Below are positions 8,936-16,592 of a stretch of 64,000 nucleotides of DNA, one piece after another; the stretch's first letter is position 1; every line of letters starts with the position of its first letter. Source of the DNA: Bacillota bacterium (lineage in GTDB: Bacteria > Bacillota > Syntrophomonadia > Syntrophomonadales > Syntrophomonadaceae). The notes below the pieces were generated by a model. That model was not told the DNA's origin and ran no database searches. It saw only the letters and a program-made list of their open reading frames with translations. The position numbers and the translations under genes are program-made. The stretch covers positions 24,500 to 88,499 of the forward strand of contig JAKPGY010000237.1 in NCBI GenBank assembly GCA_029550685.1, in the 5' to 3' direction.

Positions 8936-9200
8936 AAAAAACCGAGCTGACCGCTCGGTCTTGATCAGAAGACTCTTTCTCGTAAGGTCCAAATAAATCT
9001 CCTGTTTGTAAGAACGCTTTTTTATGCTATGTGATTATGCGTCCAATTACTTATTCAGGTAGATAAACTGCCTTACACAACCTGAACTATGAATCTATGT
9101 GACCTCGATATTTTAGTTATCGAGGTAGAATTTTTTAACAATCAACACCATCGATTCTATATGTTCAAGTCTTTTAGAGACTTCATAACTGAGCTTATAT
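8936..9200 (-). ncRNA. Candidate structured RNA between recA and rny (free sRNA or rny leader)
   Basis: The 352 bp between recA and rny contain no gene. On the minus strand they hold a near-consensus promoter, four stem-loops and a strong terminator. The stems are: 9178-9183 with 9167-9172; an extended hairpin 9157-9091 (GAATC..GATTC with one mismatch and one bulge, enclosing a perfect 9-bp stem 9126-9118/9110-9102); 9086-9080 with 9060-9054; and 9044-9039 with 9017-9012 (one G-U). The predicted 5' end (9194-9187) can pair with the first arm of the terminator (8960-8953), 7 of 8 positions. That would permit a 6S-like closing stem or antitermination. I do not recognise a known riboswitch or T-box motif. 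Confidence 0.5.
8941..8959 (-). terminator. Strong terminator upstream of rny
   Basis: ACCGAGC/GCTCGGT forms a 7-bp G/C-rich stem with a 5-nt loop, followed on the minus strand by seven Ts. It ends the candidate RNA and/or the recA transcript about 65 nt before the rny start codon. Confidence 0.9.
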
Positions 9201-9202
9201 AG

Positions 9203-9232
9203 ATTTTATTAATAACCTATGATAATTGTCAA
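9203..9232 (-). promoter_or_regulatory. Sigma-A promoter for the recA-rny intergenic transcript
   Basis: TTGACA at 9232-9227, overlapping the recA stop codon, is followed by TAAAAT at 9208-9203 (18-nt spacer; ATAAAA at 17 nt is the alternative). A start near 9196 is expected. It would serve the candidate RNA and, by readthrough, rny. Confidence 0.6.
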
Positions 9233-10257
9233 GTTAAGTCATTACTGGGTTGGGCATTCTTCTGTATAACTGCCTCCCGAACCTGTTTCTCAATCTGGTT
9301 AAATATTTCTGGATTATTCTTAAAATACTCTTTTACATTCTCTCTGCCCTGTCCTAGCCTTTCACCCTGATAAGCAAACCAGGAACCACTCTTCTGGATT
9401 ATATCCATATCGGCAGCTATATCTAATAGATCGCCCTCACGGGAAATGCCAGTTCCAAACATAATATCAAATTCAGCTGTCTTAAAAGGCGGGGCCACTT
9501 TGTTTTTAACTATCTTGACTTTAGTACGGTTTCCTATTGTTTCTGTCCCCTGCTTGATAGCATCTCCTTTGCGAACCTCAATGCGGATAGAAGAATAGAA
9601 TTTAAGTGCTCTTCCACCGGTGGTAACTTCATTATTGCCATATACCACTCCGACCTTTTCCCGTATCTGATTGATAAAAATTGCACATGCTCTGGATTTA
9701 CTGATATGAGCAGTCAATTTTCGCAAAGCTTGGGACATCAAACGGGCCTGCAGTCCTACATGAATATCTCCCATCTCTCCGTCAAGTTCTGCCTTAGGCA
9801 CCAATGCAGCTACAGAATCTATAACCACTACATCAATAGCACCACTTCGCACTAAAGCCTCAGCAATTTCCAAGGCTTGCTCCCCGGAATCAGGCTGAGA
9901 AACCAATAAATTATTAATATCTACGCCCAACCGTTTGGCATAAAGTGGATCCAGGGCATGTTCGGCATCAATAAAAGCTGCCATGCCTCCTTCCTTCTGA
10001 GCTTGGGCAATGCAACTCAAAGCCACTGTAGTTTTACCGGAGGATTCGGGTCCGAATATCTCGATTACTCTTCCTCTGGGAATGCCTCCTACTCCTAAAG
10101 CTAAATCCAACGACAGGCAGCCGGTAGAGATGACTTCTACGTTCATGGCTGCTGCCTCACCTAATCGCATTATTGAACCTTTGCCAAACTGTTTTTCAAT
10201 ATTCCTAATAGCATTATTAACTGCTTCTTGTTTACCCTGATTATCTACAACTTCCAC
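9229..10257 (-). CDS. recA: Recombinase A
   Basis: The 342-residue product is a full-length RecA: Walker [10 protein letters not shown] at about 69-77, the DAEHALD segment, [15 protein letters not shown], Walker [11 protein letters not shown], the L2 region with [12 protein letters not shown], and the C-terminal domain. It forms filaments on single-stranded DNA, drives strand exchange and stimulates LexA self-cleavage. The start is GTG 10257 with a GGAGGGG site. The gene has a consensus sigma-A promoter and a LexA box, so it should be SOS-inducible. No recX follows it, unlike in some relatives. The ending NAQPSNDLT lacks the acidic tail seen in some RecAs. Confidence 0.98.
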   Translation of the reverse strand: MEVVDNQGKQEAVNNAIRNIEKQFGKGSIMRLGEAAAMNVEVISTGCLSLDLALGVGGIPRGRVIEIFGPESSGKTTVALSCIAQAQKEGGMAAFIDAEHALDPLYAKRLGVDINNLLVSQPDSGEQALEIAEALVRSGAIDVVVIDSVAALVPKAELDGEMGDIHVGLQARLMSQALRKLTAHISKSRACAIFINQIREKVGVVYGNNEVTTGGRALKFYSSIRIEVRKGDAIKQGTETIGNRTKVKIVKNKVAPPFKTAEFDIMFGTGISREGDLLDIAADMDIIQKSGSWFAYQGERLGQGRENVKEYFKNNPEIFNQIEKQVREAVIQKNAQPSNDLT

Positions 10258-10270
10258 GAGCTCCCCTCCT

Positions 10271-10284
10271 CAAACATATGTTCG
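10271..10284 (-). promoter_or_regulatory. LexA (SOS) operator of recA
   Basis: On the minus strand this 14-mer reads CGAACATATGTTTG, one base from the Gram-positive SOS box CGAACNNNNGTTCG. It lies just downstream of the recA -10 element, where LexA binding would block transcription. Confidence 0.85.
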
Positions 10285-10293
10285 CTTTCGTAA

Positions 10294-10322
10294 ATTATAA
10301 GAGTATTGGTATATTGTGTCAA
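10294..10322 (-). promoter_or_regulatory. Consensus sigma-A promoter of recA
   Basis: TTGACA (10322-10317), a 17-nt spacer and TATAAT (10299-10294) match the consensus at every position of both hexamers. It lies in the 73-bp gap between thpR and recA. Confidence 0.9.
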
Positions 10323-10330
10323 CTCCCCTG

Positions 10331-10888
10331 CTAATCCAGAGTAAATTTTCTTTTAACGGTATAAACCGAACCTTTGGAGGTAAGTTGGCTTTCCATCAAG
10401 TAAAATTCTGTTACAGTGAAAAATTCAGTTTGAATAGTTGTTCCCAGGTAAGAAATTTTATTAACCAATTCATTAAGATTGCGTTCAGAGCGGATTCTTC
10501 CCAGGGTAAGATGATAGTCACGCCTTGCTTCAGCCTCAAAACCCAGAGTTGATAAATAGGCGTCAACCCTGTCGCCCAGAAACAGCGCTTTTTCCATTTC
10601 ACCTGAGATTCCTATCCATATTACCCGGGGGCGTCGACGATTAGGGTAAAACCCCATACCTTGCAGTCTCAGCTTAAACGACGGACTGGAAACAGCAGCC
10701 CGCTCTAAAAAATCGCAAAGCGGTTCCAGCATATCTACCGGCACATCCCCCAGAAACTTGAGGGTTAAATGATAGTTTTCTTTTTCCACCCACTTTACGT
10801 CAGGATTTATTACTTCCAATTCCTTGCGGATCATACTAGTATAATCCTTTATTTCATCCGGAACCGGAATAGCTGTGAAAAGACGCAT
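10331..10888 (-). CDS. thpR: RNA 2',3'-cyclic phosphodiesterase (2'-5' RNA ligase family)
   Basis: The 185-residue product has the two HxTx motifs of the 2H phosphoesterase superfamily: HLTL at residues 40-43 and HLTL at 126-129, spaced as in ThpR/LigT. The enzyme opens 2',3'-cyclic phosphate ends of RNA (and can ligate 2'-5' in vitro). It starts at ATG 10888 with a GGAGT site. It sits between cinA and recA, a conserved order in Clostridia, and is read in the same direction as both. Confidence 0.93.
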   Translation of the reverse strand: MRLFTAIPVPDEIKDYTSMIRKELEVINPDVKWVEKENYHLTLKFLGDVPVDMLEPLCDFLERAAVSSPSFKLRLQGMGFYPNRRRPRVIWIGISGEMEKALFLGDRVDAYLSTLGFEAEARRDYHLTLGRIRSERNLNELVNKISYLGTTIQTEFFTVTEFYLMESQLTSKGSVYTVKRKFTLD

Positions 10889-10900
10889 ATTCTATACTCC

Positions 10901-12145
10901 TTACAAAAGTTGTAACCGCAGTAAATCAAGGGCCGATTTGGCTGATAAAGTTCGAATTCCATTGCGGTTGCCTACAAAATGCATTTCCCGTACTTGCTCC
11001 AGGTTATCACCAACCAGAGCTATATATACCAGACCAACTGGTTTTTCTTCACTGCCCCCTTCAGGCCCTGCTATGCCAGTAATAGAAATCCCTATATCGG
11101 TCCCCGCTAATCGCTTAACTCCCCAAGCCATTTCCAAAGCAGTCTCCCGGCTAACTGCTCCATACTCTTGCAGAGTTGCTGACCTCACTCCCAGCAGATT
11201 CTCTTTGGCTTGATTGGAATAGGTAATGACTCCGCCCCAAAAATACTTGGAACTGCCGGGGATATCAGTAATCATCTTACCTAAAAATCCTCCTGTGCAA
11301 GACTCAGCTACTGCTAAACTCCGGTTGCGGTTGTCTAATAATTTGCCCACGACGGCACTTAATGTATCGTCATCGTAGCCGAAAACACTTTTTCCCATGA
11401 TCTGGCTAATTTGCTCGGTCACTTTAGTTAGTATAACCACACTTTCGTTATAGTCTTTACCTTCTGCGGTTACGCGTACATTAATTTCACCCTCGCTAGC
11501 CAGTAGAGCTAGATTATAATTATGGGCCTGATCCATAACTTCCTGCAACATTTCTTCTACCTGGGACTCACCAGGGCCAAAAATCCGGATTATCCGGCTG
11601 GCTGAGCGACGGTCTGTGAGGTTATAAGTTTTTATAAGCAGGTCTTTAACATAATTCTCATACATCGGTTCTGCTTCCCGGGGAGGACCGGGCAGGCAGA
11701 TAATAACCTGGTTATTTTTAAGAGGTAAATACATTCCCGGTGCAGTTCCAAAGTGGTTGGTGATAATCGTAGCCTGTTCAGGAAACATAGCCTGTTTTAG
11801 GTTTATTTCCGGCATGGCCCGATGCCGGCGCTGGAAGTAATCTCTCAGTCTCTCCTCTTCAGCTTCTATTAATTTCATGTCTACACCAGCTACTTCACAG
11901 GCAATCTCCTTGGTAAGATCATCACGGGTGGGACCTAATCCCCCTGTAGTTATAACCATATCAGCGGCAGCAAGCCCCATTCGTAGAGCCATTGCAATGG
12001 AATCGGGATTGTCACCAACTACACTCTTGCCAATTACTTTAACACCAATTTCAGCCAGTTTTCTAGATAGAAAAATCGAATTGGTATCCAGGGTTGACCC
12101 CAATAACAGTTCTGTACCAGTGGATATTAGATATGCTTTAACCAT
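10901..12145 (-). CDS. cinA: CinA: ADP-ribose pyrophosphatase/NMN deamidase family protein
   Basis: The product (414 residues) has an N-terminal MoaB/MoeA-like domain (about 1-170, with LISTGTELLLG and TTGGLGPTRDD). The C-terminal PncC domain (about 255-410) has AESCTGGFLG and GIAGPEGG. CinA proteins remove NMN/ADP-ribose damage products, returning NMN to NAD synthesis, and are linked to competence in some species. ATG 12145 is preferred: a GGAGGGG site lies about 10 nt upstream, whereas the in-frame GTG at 12166 would place that site inside the coding sequence. The gene leads the cinA-thpR-recA group. Confidence 0.95.
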   Translation of the reverse strand: MVKAYLISTGTELLLGSTLDTNSIFLSRKLAEIGVKVIGKSVVGDNPDSIAMALRMGLAAADMVITTGGLGPTRDDLTKEIACEVAGVDMKLIEAEEERLRDYFQRRHRAMPEINLKQAMFPEQATIITNHFGTAPGMYLPLKNNQVIICLPGPPREAEPMYENYVKDLLIKTYNLTDRRSASRIIRIFGPGESQVEEMLQEVMDQAHNYNLALLASEGEINVRVTAEGKDYNESVVILTKVTEQISQIMGKSVFGYDDDTLSAVVGKLLDNRNRSLAVAESCTGGFLGKMITDIPGSSKYFWGGVITYSNQAKENLLGVRSATLQEYGAVSRETALEMAWGVKRLAGTDIGISITGIAGPEGGSEEKPVGLVYIALVGDNLEQVREMHFVGNRNGIRTLSAKSALDLLRLQLL

Positions 12146-12220
12146 TACCTCGGCCCCTCCTACCACTAATCTATTTTATTATAAACATTTTAGGATTCTC
12201 TCATATCCTACCCATAAAAA

Positions 12221-12245
12221 AACACCGGACCAAGCCGGTGTTTTG
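12221..12245 (-). terminator. Terminator-like hairpin, left copy
   Basis: CACCGG/CCGGTG stem with a 6-nt loop; on the minus strand a run of Ts follows. It is a near-identical duplicate (24 of 25 bases) of the hairpin at 12447-12471, which ends the FtsH-like gene. A MITE-like element lies between the two copies. Confidence 0.75.
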
Positions 12246-12250
12246 AGAAT

Positions 12251-12438
12251 GTCAAAAAAGTTGCTAAAAAGAGATCGCCACGTCACTACGCTCCTCGCAA
12301 CATTAGCCGTGAACGATAGTGAACATCGGTAGTGCCGGAACGGCCGATGACATACCAGAAGGCAATCTTATGTGTCATTGCGAGCCCCGGAGGGGCGTGG
12401 CAATCTCGAACTTCTAACCATTAATAGACTTCTTTGAC
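12251..12438. mobile_element. MITE-like palindromic element with terminal inverted repeats
   Basis: About 188 bp between cinA and the FtsH-like gene. The ends are inverted repeats, 12251-12261 against 12428-12438 (10 of 11). Inside is a second inverted pair, GAGATCGCCACG (12271-12282) against CGTGGCAATCTC (12396-12407), 11 of 12. No coding capacity is seen. The outer flanks are 25-bp near-identical hairpin copies. The segment AGGGGCGTGGCAATCT (12391-12406) recurs exactly at 23711-23726, and 12329-12345 recurs inverted at 23606-23622 (15 of 17). This makes it a dispersed repeat family in this genome. Confidence 0.65.
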
Positions 12439-12446
12439 AGTCTGAA

Positions 12447-12471
12447 AACACCGTACCAAGCCGGTGTTTTG
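12447..12471 (-). terminator. Terminator after the FtsH-like gene
   Basis: An imperfect copy of the hairpin at 12221-12245 (one base changed in the stem), lying 10 nt after the stop codon of the FtsH-like gene, with a four-T tail on the minus strand. Confidence 0.75.
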
Positions 12472-12480
12472 TTGATAATA

Positions 12481-13944
12481 TTAATTCAGCAATGCCTGAA
12501 AACGAGTTTGATCCATAGACTCTTCATCCAATAATACAACAGCTATTTTCCTAAGCTGAGGCAAACGTTCTGACAAAAGCTGTCGGGTTTTGCATTCCAT
12601 TTCATTAATAACCTTCCAGCACTCTTCATAAAGCATATGGTCAGGTAGATCATCAATACTTACCACTCCCAGGCTGGACAACCCTGATTGCACAATTTCA
12701 CGAGCGGTCTGCCAGGCTTGACTGAAATCATTGCGCGCCCCAGTACTTCTGTCTCCATATATTAACTCCTCAGACACTGCTCCAGCCAAGGTAACCATGA
12801 TCTGCTTTTCCAACTCCATCCGGGTGTACAAATACTGGTCATCGTGCGAAGACTTCCGCATAAAACCTAATGCTCCCCCACGGGGAATAATAGTAAGATA
12901 TGCCACCGAACCAGGACTAACCATTTCACTGACCAGAGCATGTCCCGCTTCATGGTAGCTGACTCTTTCAATTTCCTGGCGGTTAGGCTTGCGGCTGTCT
13001 TTTTCCCCCAAAAGTACTTTATCAATAGCCTCTGTAAAATGAACTGACTCCACAGTGGGAGAGTTTTCCCGCATTGCCAGAATGGCAGCTTCATTGGCTA
13101 GGCTTTCCAGATGAGCACCTGAAAATCCAAAGGTAGCCGCGGCAATTTCATCCAGGACCTCTGGGGAACGCAGCGGTTTATTACGGGTATGAATGGATAA
13201 AATGCGCCGCCGGCCTTCCTTGTCGGGTAATCCCACCTGAACCTGACGATCAAAACGTCCTGGTCGTAATAAAGCAGGATCAAGCAGGTCGACACGGTTG
13301 GTTGCCCCCACCAGTAATATGCGCGGATCTTCATCCGGCGTAATGCCATCCATTTCTACCAGCAATTGATTCAAGGTTTGGTCGTATTCCATATGTCCGC
13401 TGTGCTTGCCGCGTTTGGCTCCCAATACATCTAATTCATCAATAAAAATAATAGCACTGCGACTGTTTTCCCGAGCAGCCTTTTTGCGGGCATCGAGAAA
13501 CAGCTGTCTGACCCGCTTGGCACCTACCCCGGCATACATTTCTATAAATTCAGAACCGCTGGTAGCTATAAAAACCGAACTGGTATAAGCCGCCGCCGCT
13601 CTGGCCAGCAAAGTTTTGCCGGTTCCCGGAGGGCCAACCAATAAAATACCTTTCAAGGGTCTGATACCCATACGTTGTATAACATCAGGTTTAACCAGGA
13701 ATTCCAGAGCTTCCTTAAGTTCATTTATAGCTGAGTCCTGGCCCCCGATATCATCAAAGCTTATTATTTGCCCGCTTTTTACACCGCGGCTTACATCATT
13801 AAACTTTATTTGTCCCTGTGTCTGTATAAAATAGATAAATCCGCCCATTACCAGTATAAATAGAGCCAAAGGGACAACATTGAAACCGACTGCTGCCAGG
13901 AAAATAAAGACTCCGACCCCGGCACCAATATATATCTCTTTCAC
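12481..13944 (-). CDS. Short FtsH-like membrane AAA+ zinc protease (paralogue without periplasmic domain)
   Basis: The 487-residue product has two closely spaced hydrophobic segments (about 4-20 and 23-40) with almost no loop between them. The AAA+ module follows: Walker A GPPGTGKT 104-111, Walker B IIFIDE 165-170, and the second region of homology with GATNRVDLLDPALLRPGRFDR. The M41 peptidase has HEAGH at 331-335 and the third zinc ligand Asp406 in GARNDF. Typical FtsH is over 600 residues with a large extracytoplasmic domain, which is absent here. It should degrade membrane or cytoplasmic proteins using ATP. GTG 13944 has a GGGAGGGG site. It follows a single-pass membrane protein gene by 12 bp, a possible partner. 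Confidence 0.88.
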   Translation of the reverse strand: MKEIYIGAGVGVFIFLAAVGFNVVPLALFILVMGGFIYFIQTQGQIKFNDVSRGVKSGQIISFDDIGGQDSAINELKEALEFLVKPDVIQRMGIRPLKGILLVGPPGTGKTLLARAAAAYTSSVFIATSGSEFIEMYAGVGAKRVRQLFLDARKKAARENSRSAIIFIDELDVLGAKRGKHSGHMEYDQTLNQLLVEMDGITPDEDPRILLVGATNRVDLLDPALLRPGRFDRQVQVGLPDKEGRRRILSIHTRNKPLRSPEVLDEIAAATFGFSGAHLESLANEAAILAMRENSPTVESVHFTEAIDKVLLGEKDSRKPNRQEIERVSYHEAGHALVSEMVSPGSVAYLTIIPRGGALGFMRKSSHDDQYLYTRMELEKQIMVTLAGAVSEELIYGDRSTGARNDFSQAWQTAREIVQSGLSSLGVVSIDDLPDHMLYEECWKVINEMECKTRQLLSERLPQLRKIAVVLLDEESMDQTRFQALLN

Positions 13945-13956
13945 CTAATCCCCTCC

Positions 13957-14499
13957 CTATGGTTCATCCGGTAATGTGCTACTGACATCTGGTCTGACTA
14001 CAACTTCGTAAAGATAATAGGGACTGTCCATAATTTGGATATAAATATTCTTCTCATCTATCATGAGATTATATGTCAAACCTGTTTGACTGCATTTTTC
14101 GTCTAAGTAGGCATCCAGCCATACAAACTCACTTTTAGCTGCAGTCTGCTGCACAGCAGGCTGTATTTGTAAATAAAATAATTCTAATTTTTCATTACGG
14201 TTATCAATTATTTGCAACTGATAATCATTGACTTTAAAGTACCGGTTCAGGGCATTTTCAATCTCAGTATAAGCTGACTGTAAATTCTCCACTGCTCCCA
14301 GTTGCAGTTTTATTTCATAAACTTTCTTATTTTTATCAATTGAAACGGAAGAAACTGCTGGTAAAGCCGACAATTTGGTTTCTACAGGTTTTTCCACTCC
14401 ATAAACTTTGTAAACAGAATAACCACCAAATAATATTCCTATAGTAAGAATCATGGCCAGCAGAACAACAACTATACGCAATTCACCATTTTTCATCAT
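13957..14499 (-). CDS. Single-pass membrane protein of unknown function, upstream of the FtsH-like protease
   Basis: The product (about 180 residues) has one transmembrane segment (roughly residues 8-30) after a short basic N-terminus, then a mainly extracytoplasmic domain with alternating beta-like strands. I recognise no family. Two adjacent ATGs are candidates at 14499/14496; GGGGGG lies just upstream. An in-frame TTG at 14520 has no ribosome site. It lies 12 bp before the FtsH-like gene and is very probably co-transcribed. It could supply the extracytoplasmic sensing or substrate-binding function that the short protease lacks; this is inference from position only. Confidence 0.7.
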   Translation of the reverse strand: MMKNGELRIVVVLLAMILTIGILFGGYSVYKVYGVEKPVETKLSALPAVSSVSIDKNKKVYEIKLQLGAVENLQSAYTEIENALNRYFKVNDYQLQIIDNRNEKLELFYLQIQPAVQQTAAKSEFVWLDAYLDEKCSQTGLTYNLMIDEKNIYIQIMDSPYYLYEVVVRPDVSSTLPDEP

Positions 14500-14567
14500 T
14501 TTCCCCCCTTTGCGCACCAACCATTATAACATGCCAAGTCTCAGACTACCCGCCGTTATATAATGGA

Positions 14568-14602
14568 AATGCCACAAGGACGGGAATCATCCTTATGGCA
14601 TT
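14568..14602 (-). terminator. Hairpin after the acyl-CoA dehydrogenase gene
   Basis: A 13-position stem with one mismatch (14568-14580 with 14590-14602) and a 9-nt loop lies 38 nt past the stop. The tail is only moderately T-rich, so termination may be partial, with readthrough into the membrane-protein and protease genes. Confidence 0.55.
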
Positions 14603-14639
14603 GCTAAAATTACTGTATGGTATTTTCAAAAAGGTTACC

Positions 14640-15782
14640 TTATCTTAATATTTGGTTGGAAATAACCACCCGCTGGATTTCATTGGTACCTTCATATATC
14701 TGCGTTATCTTAGCATCTCTCATCATCCGTTCCACCGGATATTCACGGGAATACCCATATCCACCCAGTATCTGGACCGCTTCCGTAGTAACCCACATAG
14801 CTGTATCGCCGGCAAACACCTTAGCCATGGCACTTTCCAAGCCATAAGGTTCATGAACTCCTTCTTTCCAGGCGGCCTGATATGTCAGCAGACGAGCTGC
14901 TTCTATCCTGGTCCTCATATCGGCTAATTTAAATCGAATAGCTTGCAGGCTAGCAATGGGAGCATCAAACTGCACTCTCTCTTTGGCATAGTTAAGAGCA
15001 AACTCATAAGCTCCCTGAGCAATACCAACTGCCTGTGCAGCTATCCCATTGCGCCCACCATCTAGGATCTGCATAGCAATCTTGAAGCCCTGGCCCTCTT
15101 GTCCCAGCAGGTTCTCTTTGGGAATACGGCAATCCTCGAATACTAACTCATAGGTAGCCGAAGTGCGAATACCCATCTTTTTCTCTTTCTTACCAAACGA
15201 AAACCCAGGAGTTCCCTTTTCAACAATGAAGGCACTGATGCTTTTGTGCTTAAGCTCCTTGGGGCCAGTTCGGGCAATCACTACATAGGTATCAGCATAA
15301 TACCCGTTGGTTATAAATATCTTGGTACCATTGAGAATATAGTGATTACCATCCAGACGAGCAGTAGTTTTGGTGGCGCCTGAATCACTGCCCGCAGAAG
15401 GTTCAGTTATACCGAAAGCAGCAATTTTAGTACCAGCCGCTAACGGTGGCAGGTATTTCATTTTTTGCTCTTCAGTGCCGAACTTCCAAATCGGCCAGGA
15501 CCCAAGCGAAGTATGAGCAGACAAAGATACTCCTATACCAGCATCTACCCGGGATAATTCTTCCACGGCAATACAATAGCTTAAAAAACCAGCATCGGCT
15601 CCGCCGTACTTTTCTTCCCAAGGTATTCCGCATATACCCAAGTCGGCCATCTTGTTCCATATTTGCAGATCAAAAACCTCTTGTTCATCCCGCTCCGCTA
15701 CGGTAGGTGCTACCTCATTTTCGGCAAAATCTCTGATCATCTTTCTTAACATGATTTCTTCTTCAGTCAGTCGAAAATCCAT
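14640..15782 (-). CDS. Acyl-CoA dehydrogenase (short-chain/butyryl-CoA type)
   Basis: The 380-residue product is a complete FAD-dependent acyl-CoA dehydrogenase. Visible signatures are [12 protein letters not shown] (first family signature), [41 protein letters not shown] (second signature) and the catalytic Glu in [11 protein letters not shown]. It removes hydrogen at C2-C3 of acyl-CoA; the length and motifs fit butyryl-CoA class enzymes. No etfAB or other beta-oxidation genes are adjacent, so it stands alone. It lies between pgsA and the membrane-protein/FtsH-like pair, in a position where many Clostridia have pgsA next to cinA. ATG 15782 has an AGGAGG site. Confidence 0.93.
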   Translation of the reverse strand: MDFRLTEEEIMLRKMIRDFAENEVAPTVAERDEQEVFDLQIWNKMADLGICGIPWEEKYGGADAGFLSYCIAVEELSRVDAGIGVSLSAHTSLGSWPIWKFGTEEQKMKYLPPLAAGTKIAAFGITEPSAGSDSGATKTTARLDGNHYILNGTKIFITNGYYADTYVVIARTGPKELKHKSISAFIVEKGTPGFSFGKKEKKMGIRTSATYELVFEDCRIPKENLLGQEGQGFKIAMQILDGGRNGIAAQAVGIAQGAYEFALNYAKERVQFDAPIASLQAIRFKLADMRTRIEAARLLTYQAAWKEGVHEPYGLESAMAKVFAGDTAMWVTTEAVQILGGYGYSREYPVERMMRDAKITQIYEGTNEIQRVVISNQILR

Positions 15783-16049
15783 TACACCAACCTCCTGTCA
15801 AGTATATTGCTGCAACCCTGATGGGTTAAATACTGTGATGAAATATTAGGATAGCTAATAGAATATGATGAAACCTTATGATAGCTGATATAGCATGAGG
15901 TTAGTTTTCCCTAAATCTCCTTTCTGTATGTTTTTTGTTATTTTGGGGAGAATACCGAGCGGAAATGGGGCAAGGCCCTAGCTAGTGAATGTGTTCTTAT
16001 TCACATTATACATAATACCATAGAACATTACTTTTAGCTTAGCTAATTT

Positions 16050-16592
16050 TTACTTACGGGTAGGTTCTTCAACCTTAAACCGGTAAAAATATTCTACGCC
16101 TGATATTACTGTGACAGCCACAGCTAGATACAACATCCATAAACCTAATGGAAAGGGCAACACCTGTTGAAAACTTTTCTCCAAAATAACCAGCAAGATA
16201 GCTGCAATTTGGATTACCGTCTTTAATTTTCCCATCCAGCTGGCTGGTATAACTATACCTGCTTCGGCTTTGACGGCTCTCAAGCCGGTTACGGCAAATT
16301 CACGTCCCAAAATGACTATAGCTGTCCAGCCTGGAATTCTATTTAATTCCACCAAGCTTATCAATGCTGCTGTTACCAGCAGTTTATCAGCCAGGGGATC
16401 CAGTATAACCCCCAGAGTGGTTACTTCTCGCCTTTTACGAGCTAAATAACCATCTAAACTGTCAGTTAATGCGGCGAGGGAGAAAATTAGTGCGGCAATA
16501 TAATCACCATAGGGTATGTGTACCAGCAGGATTACTACGAATATGGGAATAAGTACTATCCGTGCGATAGTAAGACTATTGGGAAGGTTCAT
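16050..16592 (-). CDS. pgsA: CDP-diacylglycerol-glycerol-3-phosphate 3-phosphatidyltransferase
   Basis: The 180-residue membrane protein carries the CDP-alcohol phosphotransferase motif (DSLDGYLARKRREVTTLG then DPLADK, about residues 44-70). Four to five hydrophobic segments are visible. It makes phosphatidylglycerol phosphate, the committed step to phosphatidylglycerol and cardiolipin. The start ATG 16592 overlaps the end of rimO by 17 bp, so the two are translationally coupled. The order rodZ-rimO-pgsA is common in Firmicutes. Confidence 0.95.
   Translation of the reverse strand: MNLPNSLTIARIVLIPIFVVILLVHIPYGDYIAALIFSLAALTDSLDGYLARKRREVTTLGVILDPLADKLLVTAALISLVELNRIPGWTAIVILGREFAVTGLRAVKAEAGIVIPASWMGKLKTVIQIAAILLVILEKSFQQVLPFPLGLWMLYLAVAVTVISGVEYFYRFKVEEPTRK

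Noticed and set aside
8936..9200. T-box or known riboswitch before rny
   Set aside because: No T-box GGTGGNACC motif and no TPP, SAM, cobalamin or lysine core was seen; kept only as an unclassified structured RNA.
10875..11213. Plus-strand frames opposite cinA and thpR
   Set aside because: They are reverse-strand shadows, rich in Ser/Arg/Pro and without ribosome sites.
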